A stretch of DNA of 64,000 nucleotides from an uncultured Bacteroidales bacterium (GTDB lineage: Bacteria; Bacteroidota; Bacteroidia; Bacteroidales; Bacteroidaceae): NCBI GenBank assembly GCA_902778625.1, contig CACYYM010000006.1, positions 62,001 to 126,000 of the forward strand, given 5' to 3'. This document shows, one piece after another, positions 51,640-58,919 of the stretch. Made by a program: the position numbers and the translations under genes. The notes beneath the pieces were generated by a model. It saw nothing but the letters and a program-made list of their open reading frames with translations. It was not told the origin of the DNA and made no database searches. How positions within the stretch are numbered: the stretch's first letter is position 1; the number at the start of each line of letters is the position of its first letter.

Positions 51640-53019
51640 TTATTCTTCGGCTTCTTTTTCGCCCATTTCATCGGGTTTTTCTTCCTTTTTCTTGGCAAGA
51701 TATTCAGGGAGAGCCATGCCTGCCTGGTCAAAAAGTTCGCTGAGGGGAGGCACGCTCTTCATCAGTCCGGCGAGGAAGTTGGCCGTGCTTGTCTTGCCTT
51801 CGCCGCCTCCGCCGTTGTCCCAAACCGTCACCTTGTCGATGTTGATGCCCTTGATGGCCTCGACTTGTGTCTTCACAAGGTCGGGAAGTTTCTCCAGCAA
51901 AAGCAGTGTGTACGCCTTCGTTGCGTCGCCGCCGGCGGCCTGAATCATCTTGTCATAGCCCTCTGCCTGCTTTGTCAGAATTTGGAAGAGGCCCTTTGCC
52001 TCAGCCTCCATCTTAGCGAAGATGGCATCGGCCTCACCCTTGGCATTGACCCTCTTCTGCTCAGCCTCAGCCTCAGCAGCGATGACGAGTCGCTTCTTCT
52101 CAATCTCCTGTGCCACAATGACGTTGGCCTGCTGGCTCGCACGTTCCTTGTCGGCACGCGCATTCTCGGCTTTCTGCTCGGCAGCATATGCTTCTTCGAG
52201 CGCCTGAGCACTTGCCACCTTCTCGGCAGCCACAGCCTTTCGCTGAGCCTCGGCTTCGCGTTCACGACGAACTGCATCAGAGTTGGCAATGGCTATCTTG
52301 GCTTCGTTCTCACCCTTCACGGCTTCGGCGTTCGCCTCGGCTGTTCGGATACGCGTCTCTCGAACGGCTTCAGCCTTGCCTATCTCACCGTTTCGCTCCT
52401 GCTCAGCAACACGAACTTTCGCTTCATTGATGGCCTTCGCAGCTGCTTCTTGTCCGAGAGCTTCGATGTAGCCGCTCTCGTCCTTGATGTCGGTCACGTT
52501 AACGTTGATGAGACGTAAGCCAATCTTCTTCAGCTCGACCTCAACGTTCGCCGTGATTGCCTCGAGGAACTTGTCGCGGTCACTGTTCAACTCCTCGATG
52601 CTCATGGTGGCAATGACGAGACGCAGCTGTCCGAAGAGGATGTCTCGTGCAAGCTCCTGTATCTGCTGAGGCGTCTGTCCGAGCAAACGCTCTGCAGCTG
52701 CCAGCATGCTTTCGGGCTCTGTACTGATGCCGACAGTGAAGCGGCAAGGCACGTCAACGCGAATGTTCTGCCTCGACAGGGCGTTCGTCAGGTTCGCATC
52801 AATGCCGATGGGCGTCAGGGAAAGGTAAGCATAGTCCTCGATGATTGGCCATACGAAAGCGCCGCCACCATGGACGCACTTGGCGCTCTTGCTATTGCCG
52901 CGGTTACCATAAATAACCAGGATCTTGTCACTTGGGCAGCGACGATAGCGGTTTACGATTGCCATAAAGAGGAAAACGAGTACAACGACTCCAATCACAA
53001 GAAGATAAAAAGGTTCCAT
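51640..53019 (-). CDS. Flotillin-like SPFH domain protein
   Basis: The protein has 459 residues. An N-terminal membrane anchor (FYLLVIGVVVLVFLFMAIV) is followed by an SPFH/band 7 domain (residues about 35-200; VDVPCRFTVGISTEPESMLA) and a long Ala/Glu-rich coiled-coil stalk (EAVKGENEAKIAIANSDAVR, EAQRKAVAAEKVASAQALEE). This is the classic flotillin layout. Flotillins organise membrane microdomains. It follows an NfeD-like gene by 55 bp, the usual pairing. A heptamer repeat lies in the gap between them. Confidence 0.95.
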   Translation of the reverse strand: MEPFYLLVIGVVVLVFLFMAIVNRYRRCPSDKILVIYGNRGNSKSAKCVHGGGAFVWPIIEDYAYLSLTPIGIDANLTNALSRQNIRVDVPCRFTVGISTEPESMLAAAERLLGQTPQQIQELARDILFGQLRLVIATMSIEELNSDRDKFLEAITANVEVELKKIGLRLINVNVTDIKDESGYIEALGQEAAAKAINEAKVRVAEQERNGEIGKAEAVRETRIRTAEANAEAVKGENEAKIAIANSDAVRREREAEAQRKAVAAEKVASAQALEEAYAAEQKAENARADKERASQQANVIVAQEIEKKRLVIAAEAEAEQKRVNAKGEADAIFAKMEAEAKGLFQILTKQAEGYDKMIQAAGGDATKAYTLLLLEKLPDLVKTQVEAIKGINIDKVTVWDNGGGGEGKTSTANFLAGLMKSVPPLSELFDQAGMALPEYLAKKKEEKPDEMGEKEAEE

Positions 53020-53041
53020 AACTATTATTTGTTGTTTAATT

Positions 53042-53069
53042 CAAAAATCAAAAATCAAAAGTCAAAATG
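53042..53069. repeat. Four tandem heptamers between nfeD and flotillin
   Basis: CAAAAAT, CAAAAAT, CAAAAGT, CAAAATG lie in tandem in the 55-bp gap. Confidence 0.75.
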
Positions 53070-53074
53070 AGAAG

Positions 53075-53692
53075 TTAGAGAGGAGCAACAATCAAGACAG
53101 CTTTGTCGATGACTTTCTCGACACGAACTTTCGTGCCGCTTGGGATAGCATCACCTTCCGTCTGAGCCGGCAGCTCCTGTACCGAGCCGTGGAAGCTTAT
53201 CTGAACTTTGCCGCTGCCACTGCGCTGGCCGGGGATTCTCAGATAAACCTCACACACTTGTCCCACGCTCTCTTCGATGCGATAACTGCCGTTACCTTCG
53301 AGCTTCATCAGTTGCCTATACATTATTATGAATGCGCACACCATGATGCATCCGCAAAGGATGGCTGCCAAGGCGAGAAGGAAGCGGTTCTCTATCACGC
53401 TGCTCAGGCAAACGCCACCCCAGCCTACGCCCAACAGGAAGTTTACCGTGTTGCGAATCGTAAAGAGTTGTATGGCTCCGCCTGTGTCCATCGTGTCTCC
53501 GTTGCCGTCACCAAGTTCGGCACTTCCTGCATCGAAGTCGCCCACGTCACCGCCCGCGTCGGTATCGCCCAAGCCAATGAGTGTCAGAGTCATTTGGATA
53601 AGAAAGATGATGGATGTAGCGATGGCTATCGTCCAATAGGCGCGCATGTAAGGAGGCAACGCCTGAAACCAGTCAATGAAATTCGTCATCAT
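53075..53692 (-). CDS. NfeD-like membrane protein with C-terminal OB domain
   Basis: The protein has 205 residues. It has membrane helices (YWTIAIATSIIFLIQMTLTL, FLLALAAILCGCIMVCAFII) and an acidic loop between them. The OB-fold begins at VGQVCEVYLRIPGQRSGSGK and ends with IPSGTKVRVEKVIDKAVLIV. NfeD-type proteins act with flotillins in membrane quality control. Upstream gene of the flotillin operon. Confidence 0.88.
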   Translation of the reverse strand: MMTNFIDWFQALPPYMRAYWTIAIATSIIFLIQMTLTLIGLGDTDAGGDVGDFDAGSAELGDGNGDTMDTGGAIQLFTIRNTVNFLLGVGWGGVCLSSVIENRFLLALAAILCGCIMVCAFIIMYRQLMKLEGNGSYRIEESVGQVCEVYLRIPGQRSGSGKVQISFHGSVQELPAQTEGDAIPSGTKVRVEKVIDKAVLIVAPL

Positions 53693-53718
53693 AGTTCACA
53701 CAATTAGTTTTCCAAGTA

Positions 53719-53726
53719 CAAAGTTA
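53719..53726 (-). promoter_or_regulatory. -7 box for nfeD-flotillin
   Basis: TAACTTTG on the minus strand lies 26 bp before the ATG at 53692. Confidence 0.72.
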
Positions 53727-53779
53727 AGCATTTCCCGCTTAACGAGCAACGAAAACTTGCATTATATCCTTCTTTTCGC

Positions 53780-53787
53780 TACTTTTG
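53780..53787 (+). promoter_or_regulatory. -7 box for the Nudix gene
   Basis: TACTTTTG lies 26 bp before ATG 53814. Confidence 0.7.
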
Positions 53788-53813
53788 CAAACAGTATTTA
53801 TCAAAAGACACCT

Positions 53814-54377
53814 ATGAACAAGGAAGGAACCCACTTGTTGCGCCTCTTTAGCCATTGCCCGAAGTGTGGAGCAAAGGCTTTCGTGGAGGATACAGAGAAG
53901 AGCAAACGTTGCGAGGCTTGCGACTTCGTATATTATATGAATCCAAGTGCAGCGACGGTCGCCATCATTATTGACGACCAGGATCGCCTGCTGACAGTCC
54001 GTCGAAGTAAAGAGCCTGCTAAGGGCACTCTCGACCTTCCCGGAGGCTTCTGCGACTGCTATGAAACTGGCGAAGAAGGCGTCAAGAGAGAAGTCTTAGA
54101 AGAAACCGGGCTCACTGTCGTCGATACAAGATACCTTTTCTCGCTGCCCAATATGTATCGCTACAGCGGTCTTGACATCCCGACTCTCGATATGTTTTTC
54201 CTCTGCAAAGTAGAGGAGACAGCAGGAGCGACGGCGATGGACGATGCCGCAGAAGTGTTGTGGCTGCCTTGGGAAAAAGTCAAGCCGGAAGACTTCGGCT
54301 TAAAATCCATCAGTCTTGGCGTGTCTCGGCTGCTGGAACTACAGGCAGCTTCGGCCTTTCTTGCCAGCGGCCGCTAA
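53814..54377 (+). CDS. Nudix hydrolase with N-terminal zinc ribbon
   Basis: The protein has 187 residues from ATG 53814; a longer frame passes through the promoter. A four-cysteine zinc ribbon (HCPKCG and RCEACDF) precedes a Nudix fold whose box reads GGFCDCYETGEEG followed by VKREVLEETGL, matching Gx5Ex7REUxEExGU. A zinc ribbon plus Nudix is found in NADH pyrophosphatase-like and nucleotide-sugar hydrolases, so the substrate is open. The last 68 bases overlap the 3' end of the convergent acyltransferase gene. Confidence 0.92.
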   Translation: MNKEGTHLLRLFSHCPKCGAKAFVEDTEKSKRCEACDFVYYMNPSAATVAIIIDDQDRLLTVRRSKEPAKGTLDLPGGFCDCYETGEEGVKREVLEETGLTVVDTRYLFSLPNMYRYSGLDIPTLDMFFLCKVEETAGATAMDDAAEVLWLPWEKVKPEDFGLKSISLGVSRLLELQAASAFLASGR

Positions 54378-55356
54378 GCCACGGGACGCGTTCGATGTAC
54401 GGCACCAACCAGGCACAAATGCAGAAGACAACAGGCACGAGAATAAGGACGTCGTCAACCTTGCCATAAATGCTCCTGCCAAAGGATAGGTGCGTAAACT
54501 TGTAGAAGTACAACATCGGGTAATGCGAGATGAAGAAGACCATGCTGTGTTCGCCGATGAAACACAACAACGGGATTCTCGGCACTTGTAAAGTCAGCAA
54601 GACTCCTGCGAGACCGCAGAGGATTAAAGTCGCGTTCACGACTGCCATCAAAGCATTACCCGTAAAGAGATTCTGGCTCATGTTGTACGTGCCAGGCGTC
54701 ACGATTCCTAACACGACGAATGCCGCCACCATCACCCACGAGGCAGCCATCACTTGCTGATTCGTGAACCTCTGAATTACCCAACGCCAAAGCCGTCCGA
54801 GATAGAAGAAGTAGCAGGCGATGAAGACGTTGCCGAGACTCATCGGCACATTATTGCCCGTCTTGTATGCCCAATAACTGAGTGCGGGGAAAGCAATCGT
54901 GAGCCAACACAAATACTTCACTTTGTCGATGTACCGCACCATCATATAGACGGTGAAAAACGAAAAGAGGAACCAGATGGGCGAATTGCCGTAGAAGCCA
55001 CTCTTCATCCAAATGTGGTTCCATTCAAGGGGTTCGACAAACTTATTGTATCTGTCGACCAAAGGGAAGTAGAAGCAGAAGTAAACGACTGCGCCGATGA
55101 TGCCTGCCGAGAGGTATGGCACGAGCAGACGTTTCGAGCGGTCTCGAAGGTATTCTAAGTCCGTGCCGGCCGACGTCCCCTTATTAAAGTAGCCTGCTTT
55201 GAAGAAAAAGAAGCTCATGAAAAAGAAGCTCCAGCGCATTATCTCGAGCCACCAGTCCTGCTTGTCTTGTCCGCAGAAGGCCATGATGTGCAGTGTCACC
55301 ATGCGGATGATGCAGATGCCGCATAGGATGTCAAAGGCGTGGTTTCTTGTTTTCAT
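54310..55356 (-). CDS. Acyltransferase 3 family membrane protein
   Basis: The protein has 348 residues and about ten membrane helices. The N-terminal FDILCGICIIRMVTLHI holds the conserved histidine of the family, and SPIWFLFSFFTVYMMVRYI is also typical. Such proteins O-acylate sugars of surface polysaccharides. The start overlaps the licD stop (ATGA), so the two are coupled and probably decorate the same glycan. The 3' end overlaps the Nudix gene by 68 bp on the other strand. The C-terminal tail (LSGRWQERPKLPVVPAAETR) is unconserved and may reflect stop-codon loss. Confidence 0.9.
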   Translation of the reverse strand: MKTRNHAFDILCGICIIRMVTLHIMAFCGQDKQDWWLEIMRWSFFFMSFFFFKAGYFNKGTSAGTDLEYLRDRSKRLLVPYLSAGIIGAVVYFCFYFPLVDRYNKFVEPLEWNHIWMKSGFYGNSPIWFLFSFFTVYMMVRYIDKVKYLCWLTIAFPALSYWAYKTGNNVPMSLGNVFIACYFFYLGRLWRWVIQRFTNQQVMAASWVMVAAFVVLGIVTPGTYNMSQNLFTGNALMAVVNATLILCGLAGVLLTLQVPRIPLLCFIGEHSMVFFISHYPMLYFYKFTHLSFGRSIYGKVDDVLILVPVVFCICAWLVPYIERVPWLSGRWQERPKLPVVPAAETRQD

Positions 55357-56189
55357 GGTTCAGGGATATAAAGGTCTTCGGGGCGATGACTGACTTTCAT
55401 CTCGTCTGGAACGTCCTTCCTGACCTGTCCGTAGTGATTGTTCAAGTAGAGAAGGAGGTCCTTGGGTGCCTTGACCTGCAGAGAACCGAGCTGCACTGTC
55501 TGGGCTTGCCTGACGTCTTCGATGGGCAGACGTTCGCTCTTGGTGATGATGTTCTTGACTTCGCTCAGATTCTTTCTGTTGAACATCGTCTGCACCTTAT
55601 ACATTATTATATATATAAAGCGCTTGCTAAGCAAGGTCACCAGTAGTCTTGTGAACAGGCACGGCAGCCATCCTCTCTTGCGAGGCGTTGGGACATCGCA
55701 CTTGCCGCAATGCTTCCACTGCCATATCTCTTTGGCTATGAAGAGGCCGTTCAGGAAGAAGAGCATGTTGTGCTGAAGTCTCTCGAGCCAAGCCTGCTTG
55801 GGTATCTTGTCGAAGGGAAAGATATCGACATAGATGCCTTGATGCATCTTGATGTGCTTGAACGTGGCTTCCGAGAAGCGACTTCCGTTCATACGGACCT
55901 TCATGAAATAGAAGGGCGTGTGCGGCTCGGTGTCAGGAGTTTGCAGGAAGTAGCGGTCGCCAAGCTCCTCTTGTGCAATCTCGGCAAAACGCTCATAGTC
56001 TGGTCGCATCATTCCCACATCCACATCATCGTCCCAAGGCAGAATCTTTTGCCAGAAGTACGCTCCAACAGCCGTTCCACCCGTCACGAAGTAACGGATG
56101 CCATGCTTCCTGCAGATGCGGTCCACCTCGCTTAGAGTGGCATAAAGCGCTTCCTGCAATCGCGATAATTCTGCCTCTTTGTATTCCAC
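55353..56189 (-). CDS. LicD family protein (phosphocholine/phospho-sugar transferase)
   Basis: The protein has 278 residues. LicD motifs are YFVTGGTAVGAYFWQKILPW and DDDVDVGMMRPDYERF with the metal-binding Asp-x-Asp, then IYVDIFPFDKIP. LicD proteins have a nucleotidyltransferase fold and transfer phosphocholine or similar groups from CDP carriers to surface glycans. It overlaps the acyltransferase gene, so the pair likely modifies a capsule or LPS. No choline uptake or activation genes are next to it. Confidence 0.92.
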   Translation of the reverse strand: MEYKEAELSRLQEALYATLSEVDRICRKHGIRYFVTGGTAVGAYFWQKILPWDDDVDVGMMRPDYERFAEIAQEELGDRYFLQTPDTEPHTPFYFMKVRMNGSRFSEATFKHIKMHQGIYVDIFPFDKIPKQAWLERLQHNMLFFLNGLFIAKEIWQWKHCGKCDVPTPRKRGWLPCLFTRLLVTLLSKRFIYIIMYKVQTMFNRKNLSEVKNIITKSERLPIEDVRQAQTVQLGSLQVKAPKDLLLYLNNHYGQVRKDVPDEMKVSHRPEDLYIPEP

Positions 56190-56244
56190 AACAACTATGA
56201 ATTATGAATTTTGAAGCTTTAGCTCGACGTAAGTCAACTATGAA

Positions 56245-57108
56245 CTAAAGCGGCTTGACCTTTTTTGTCCCCAAAGCATTCATGTATTCCATGTCGCCAG
56301 CACCTTCCCACATGTCGGTCTTGGCACTAAGGTTGTCGATGTGATTCACGACAATCGCCTCCTGCGTACACGGCACGACGGGGCTTCCGAACTCTCTTGT
56401 GCCATGATGAGCCAGGACACAATGTACGATCCGTTTCGTCTCATCTTCGCCTATTCCCTTATCTTTGAGGATATTATGCAGCCAATGTGCACCGATATAT
56501 ATGTGGCCGAGCAGGTACATGTCTGCCTGACTCTCGCCAGTTTTGCTGTACTCGTTCATCTTGCCACAGTCGTGGAAGAGTATCGCGAGGATGCAATGTT
56601 CCACTTTCACCTCGTAAGGCAGGCAAGGATATAGTCCCTCAAGCATCCGAAGCATCTGATGTGTGTGGTTGAGCAAACCGCCAGGGAAGGCATGATGCAT
56701 TGAGGTGGCGGCTGGGTACTGACTGAAAGGCTCGTAGAAACGGCTGGCAAACTCCTCGATGATAGCCATCAAAGGCTTGTCCGAGCAATAACTGAGGAGC
56801 TTCTTTATCGTGTCGTCCCAAATGTCGCGACGTATCGGACGGGGCAAGAGGTTGTAGAGCTCGTGATCGAACAACGGCTCTCCGCAGCATTTCATGTCGC
56901 GGAAGTCGCACGACTTCTTGCCGTCGTTGTCCTTCAGATTATAAAAGACGACAAGCTGTCCGACCTGTGGTTCAGCCGTCGGAGCCATGTCCCAAACAGC
57001 CACATTTATAGTTTCGATAAGGTTCGCCACCTTAAGCGAAGCCCAGGGCGAGCCGGTCTTCGTGGTTCCATTACTGCGGCTGATAACGAGGTATTCCTTG
57101 TTGTTCAT
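56245..57108 (-). CDS. YhaM-like 3'-5' exoribonuclease (OB plus HD domain)
   Basis: The protein has 287 residues. The N-terminal 80 residues form an OB-like domain (TKTGSPWASLKVANLIETIN). The HD domain has HHAFPGGLLNHTHQMLRM, LFHDCGKMNEY and VLAHHGTREFG, the metal-binding histidines and aspartates of YhaM/CBF1-type nucleases. It probably trims single-stranded RNA or DNA. It is divergent from tadA with back-to-back promoters. Short heptamers (CTATGAA, TTATGAA, TTTTGAA at 56195-56215) lie behind its stop. Confidence 0.9.
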   Translation of the reverse strand: MNNKEYLVISRSNGTTKTGSPWASLKVANLIETINVAVWDMAPTAEPQVGQLVVFYNLKDNDGKKSCDFRDMKCCGEPLFDHELYNLLPRPIRRDIWDDTIKKLLSYCSDKPLMAIIEEFASRFYEPFSQYPAATSMHHAFPGGLLNHTHQMLRMLEGLYPCLPYEVKVEHCILAILFHDCGKMNEYSKTGESQADMYLLGHIYIGAHWLHNILKDKGIGEDETKRIVHCVLAHHGTREFGSPVVPCTQEAIVVNHIDNLSAKTDMWEGAGDMEYMNALGTKKVKPL

Positions 57109-57133
57109 AGCAAATTACGTGTCATTTTCTTCG

Positions 57134-57161
57134 CAAAGTTAAGCTTTTTTTCGTAACTTTG
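57134..57161. promoter_or_regulatory. Back-to-back divergent -7 boxes of the YhaM-like gene and tadA
   Basis: CAAAGTTA (57134-57141; TAACTTTG on the minus strand) and TAACTTTG (57154-57161, plus strand) form a perfect inverted repeat separated by 12 bp. The -33 region of each promoter must overlap the -7 box of the other, so only one polymerase can bind at a time. Confidence 0.75.
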
Positions 57162-57185
57162 CGTGCAAAAAGGAAAGAAAAGACG

Positions 57186-57620
57186 GTGGAAGACGATAAA
57201 ATCTACATGAAGCAGGCTCTGGCGGAAGCAAACGAAGCGTACAAGAAGGGCGAAGTTCCCATCGGGGCTGTCGTGGTTTGTCAGGACAGAATTATCGCCA
57301 AGAGTCACAATCTGACTGAACTTCTGCACGATGTTACCGCGCATGCCGAGATGCAAGCCATCACTTCCGCAGCAGAACATCTTGGTGGCAAGTACCTGAA
57401 CGACTGCACACTTTATGTTACGGTAGAGCCTTGCGTGATGTGTGCGGGAGCCTTAGGTTGGTCACAAATCAGCAGAATTGTATATGGCGCCCCTGATGAA
57501 AAGCGCGGCTACACACGTTTTGCACCCAAAGCCCTCCACCCTCGCACCCAAGTCACAAGTGGCGTGATGGCCGAAGAATGCATCGAACTCATGCAACGCT
57601 TCTTTAAAGAAAGAAGATGA
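57186..57620 (+). CDS. tadA: tRNA adenosine(34) deaminase, GTG start
   Basis: The protein has 144 residues. The frame extends to a TTG at 57159, but that codon is part of the -7 box. GTG 57186 (reading MEDDKIYMKQALAEANEAYK) gives the usual N-terminus. Zinc and catalytic residues are His53-Ala-Glu55 in TAHAEMQAI and PCVMC at residues 82-86. It converts A34 to inosine in tRNA-Arg(ACG). Length is normal. Confidence 0.95.
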   Translation: MEDDKIYMKQALAEANEAYKKGEVPIGAVVVCQDRIIAKSHNLTELLHDVTAHAEMQAITSAAEHLGGKYLNDCTLYVTVEPCVMCAGALGWSQISRIVYGAPDEKRGYTRFAPKALHPRTQVTSGVMAEECIELMQRFFKERR

Positions 57621-57635
57621 TTACATATTAAGATG

Positions 57636-57745
57636 ACAAACTTAGCACGTTAAGATGGCAAACTTAACACGTTAAAATGTTCAACTTAACACGTTAAGTT
57701 TTCATTTTAACCACGCTAAGTTTGGAGATGACCCATTTTAGGGGG
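57636..57745. repeat. 22-bp dyad array, locus J (TTAAC-AC-GTTAA, 4 units)
   Basis: Centres lie at 57647, 57669, 57691 and 57713, all with AC and all 22 bp apart. The last unit has mismatched arms (TTAACC-AC-GCTAAG). A TGACCC/GGGTCA dyad centred near 57738 adjoins the M20 gene's stop codon. It lies between convergent tadA and the M20 gene. Confidence 0.85.
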
Positions 57746-58819
57746 TCACTTCAGGAGTTTGAGGTAGGTCTCTATCGCCTGTTGAATTTCGCAAAAATCC
57801 ACGAATTCATCGGCAGAATGACTGCGTTTGCTCTCGCCTGGACCGAGTTTCAAACTGGGGAATGGCATGAGGGCCTGGTCGCTCAAAGTGGGCGAACCGA
57901 AGGGTTTGCCACCAAGTCCGATGACTTTTTGCACAAGAGGATGGTTCACGTCTATGCTCGAAGAGCCCAACCTGAAACTGCGTGCCTTGACCTCAGACTT
58001 GACATTTTTGCCGATTTCATCGAATAATTCGCGGTTCGTGTAGCATTCGTTCGAACGGACATCGACAGTAAAAGTGCAGGCGTCAGGCACGACATTGTGC
58101 TGCGTCCCAGCATTCACGATGGTGACCGTCATTTTGACTGGTCCAAGCAAAGGCGAGATCTTCTCCCATTTATAATTCCGGAACCACTCGATGTCCTCGA
58201 GAGCCTTGTAGATTGCATTCTCGCCTTCGTCTCTGGCAGCGTGTCCTGCCTTACCGTGAGCCGTTACATCGAGCACCATCAAACCTTTCTCTGCGATGGC
58301 TGGCTGCATACCTGTCGGCTCGCCAACAAGGGCAACATCTATCTTCGGAAGCAGTGGCAGGACGCTTTCTATGCCGTCTTTCCCGCTCACTTCTTCTTCC
58401 GCACTTGCCAAGAAAACAAGGTTGTAAAGCCCCCTCCCTGCTCCCCCTTTGGGGGAGTGCTTTGCCAATTCGGCGAAGACATGCAGCAAACTGACCAGGC
58501 TGGCACCATCATCATTCGAGCCAAGCCCGTAGATTCGGCTGCCTTCCCGAGTCGCCTTGAAAGGATTCCGCTGCCAACCGGCTACAGGTTTCACGGTGTC
58601 GATATGGGCATTCAACAACAAGGTATCTTTCTTCTCGTCAAAGTTTGGAGCGACACTCCAGAGATTATTGCCCACACGCTGTGCCGAAAGCCCCAACTCG
58701 TCCTGCATATACGCCTGCAACATATCGGCTGCAGCCGTCTCTTCCCTGCTGACTCGCGGCACTTCGATAAGCCTGCAAAGCAACCCTACCGCTTTCTCTA
58801 TCATCACTTCTCGTTCCAT
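57746..58819 (-). CDS. M20 family metallopeptidase (ArgE/acetylornithine deacetylase-like)
   Basis: The protein has 357 residues. Metal ligands are visible as His72-x-Asp74 (NAHIDTVKP), Asp103/Asp104 (GLGSNDDGASL), Glu141/Glu142 (ASAEEEVSGKDG) and the C-terminal His in RSHSADEFV. Homologues in Bacteroidales are acetylornithine or succinyl/acetylcitrulline deacetylases of arginine synthesis. A proline/glycine-rich insertion (HSPKGGAGRGL, residues about 121-131) is encoded by a small palindrome. The -7 box lies so close that ATG 58819 would be nearly leaderless; ATG 58804 (MIEKAVGLL) is an alternative start. Confidence 0.9.
   Translation of the reverse strand: MEREVMIEKAVGLLCRLIEVPRVSREETAAADMLQAYMQDELGLSAQRVGNNLWSVAPNFDEKKDTLLLNAHIDTVKPVAGWQRNPFKATREGSRIYGLGSNDDGASLVSLLHVFAELAKHSPKGGAGRGLYNLVFLASAEEEVSGKDGIESVLPLLPKIDVALVGEPTGMQPAIAEKGLMVLDVTAHGKAGHAARDEGENAIYKALEDIEWFRNYKWEKISPLLGPVKMTVTIVNAGTQHNVVPDACTFTVDVRSNECYTNRELFDEIGKNVKSEVKARSFRLGSSSIDVNHPLVQKVIGLGGKPFGSPTLSDQALMPFPSLKLGPGESKRSHSADEFVDFCEIQQAIETYLKLLK
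58425..58464. repeat. Small palindromic element in frame inside the M20 gene
   Basis: CTCCCCC-TTT-GGGGGAG at 58441-58457 forms a perfect 7-bp hairpin, preceded by CCCCCTCCC. It encodes a loop foreign to the peptidase family. Confidence 0.65.
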
Positions 58820-58827
58820 TTCGCCGA

Positions 58828-58835
58828 CAAAGTTA
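58828..58835 (-). promoter_or_regulatory. -7 box for the M20 gene
   Basis: TAACTTTG on the minus strand lies 8 bp before ATG 58819. Confidence 0.65.
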
Positions 58836-58852
58836 CGAAAAAAAACAAAATA

Positions 58853-58880
58853 ATGAACTATGAACTATGAATTATGAACT
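58853..58880. repeat. Four tandem heptamers between divergent promoters
   Basis: ATGAACT, ATGAACT, ATGAATT, ATGAACT lie in tandem and end 8 bp before the -7 box of the acyl-CoA ligase gene. Confidence 0.85.
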
Positions 58881-58888
58881 ATTTTCCG

Positions 58889-58896
58889 TACCTTTG
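58889..58896 (+). promoter_or_regulatory. -7 box for the acyl-CoA ligase gene
   Basis: TACCTTTG lies 23 bp before ATG 58920 and overlaps a GTG that could otherwise be taken for a start. Confidence 0.75.
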
Positions 58897-58919
58897 TGCT
58901 ATCAAAGCACAAAATAGTT

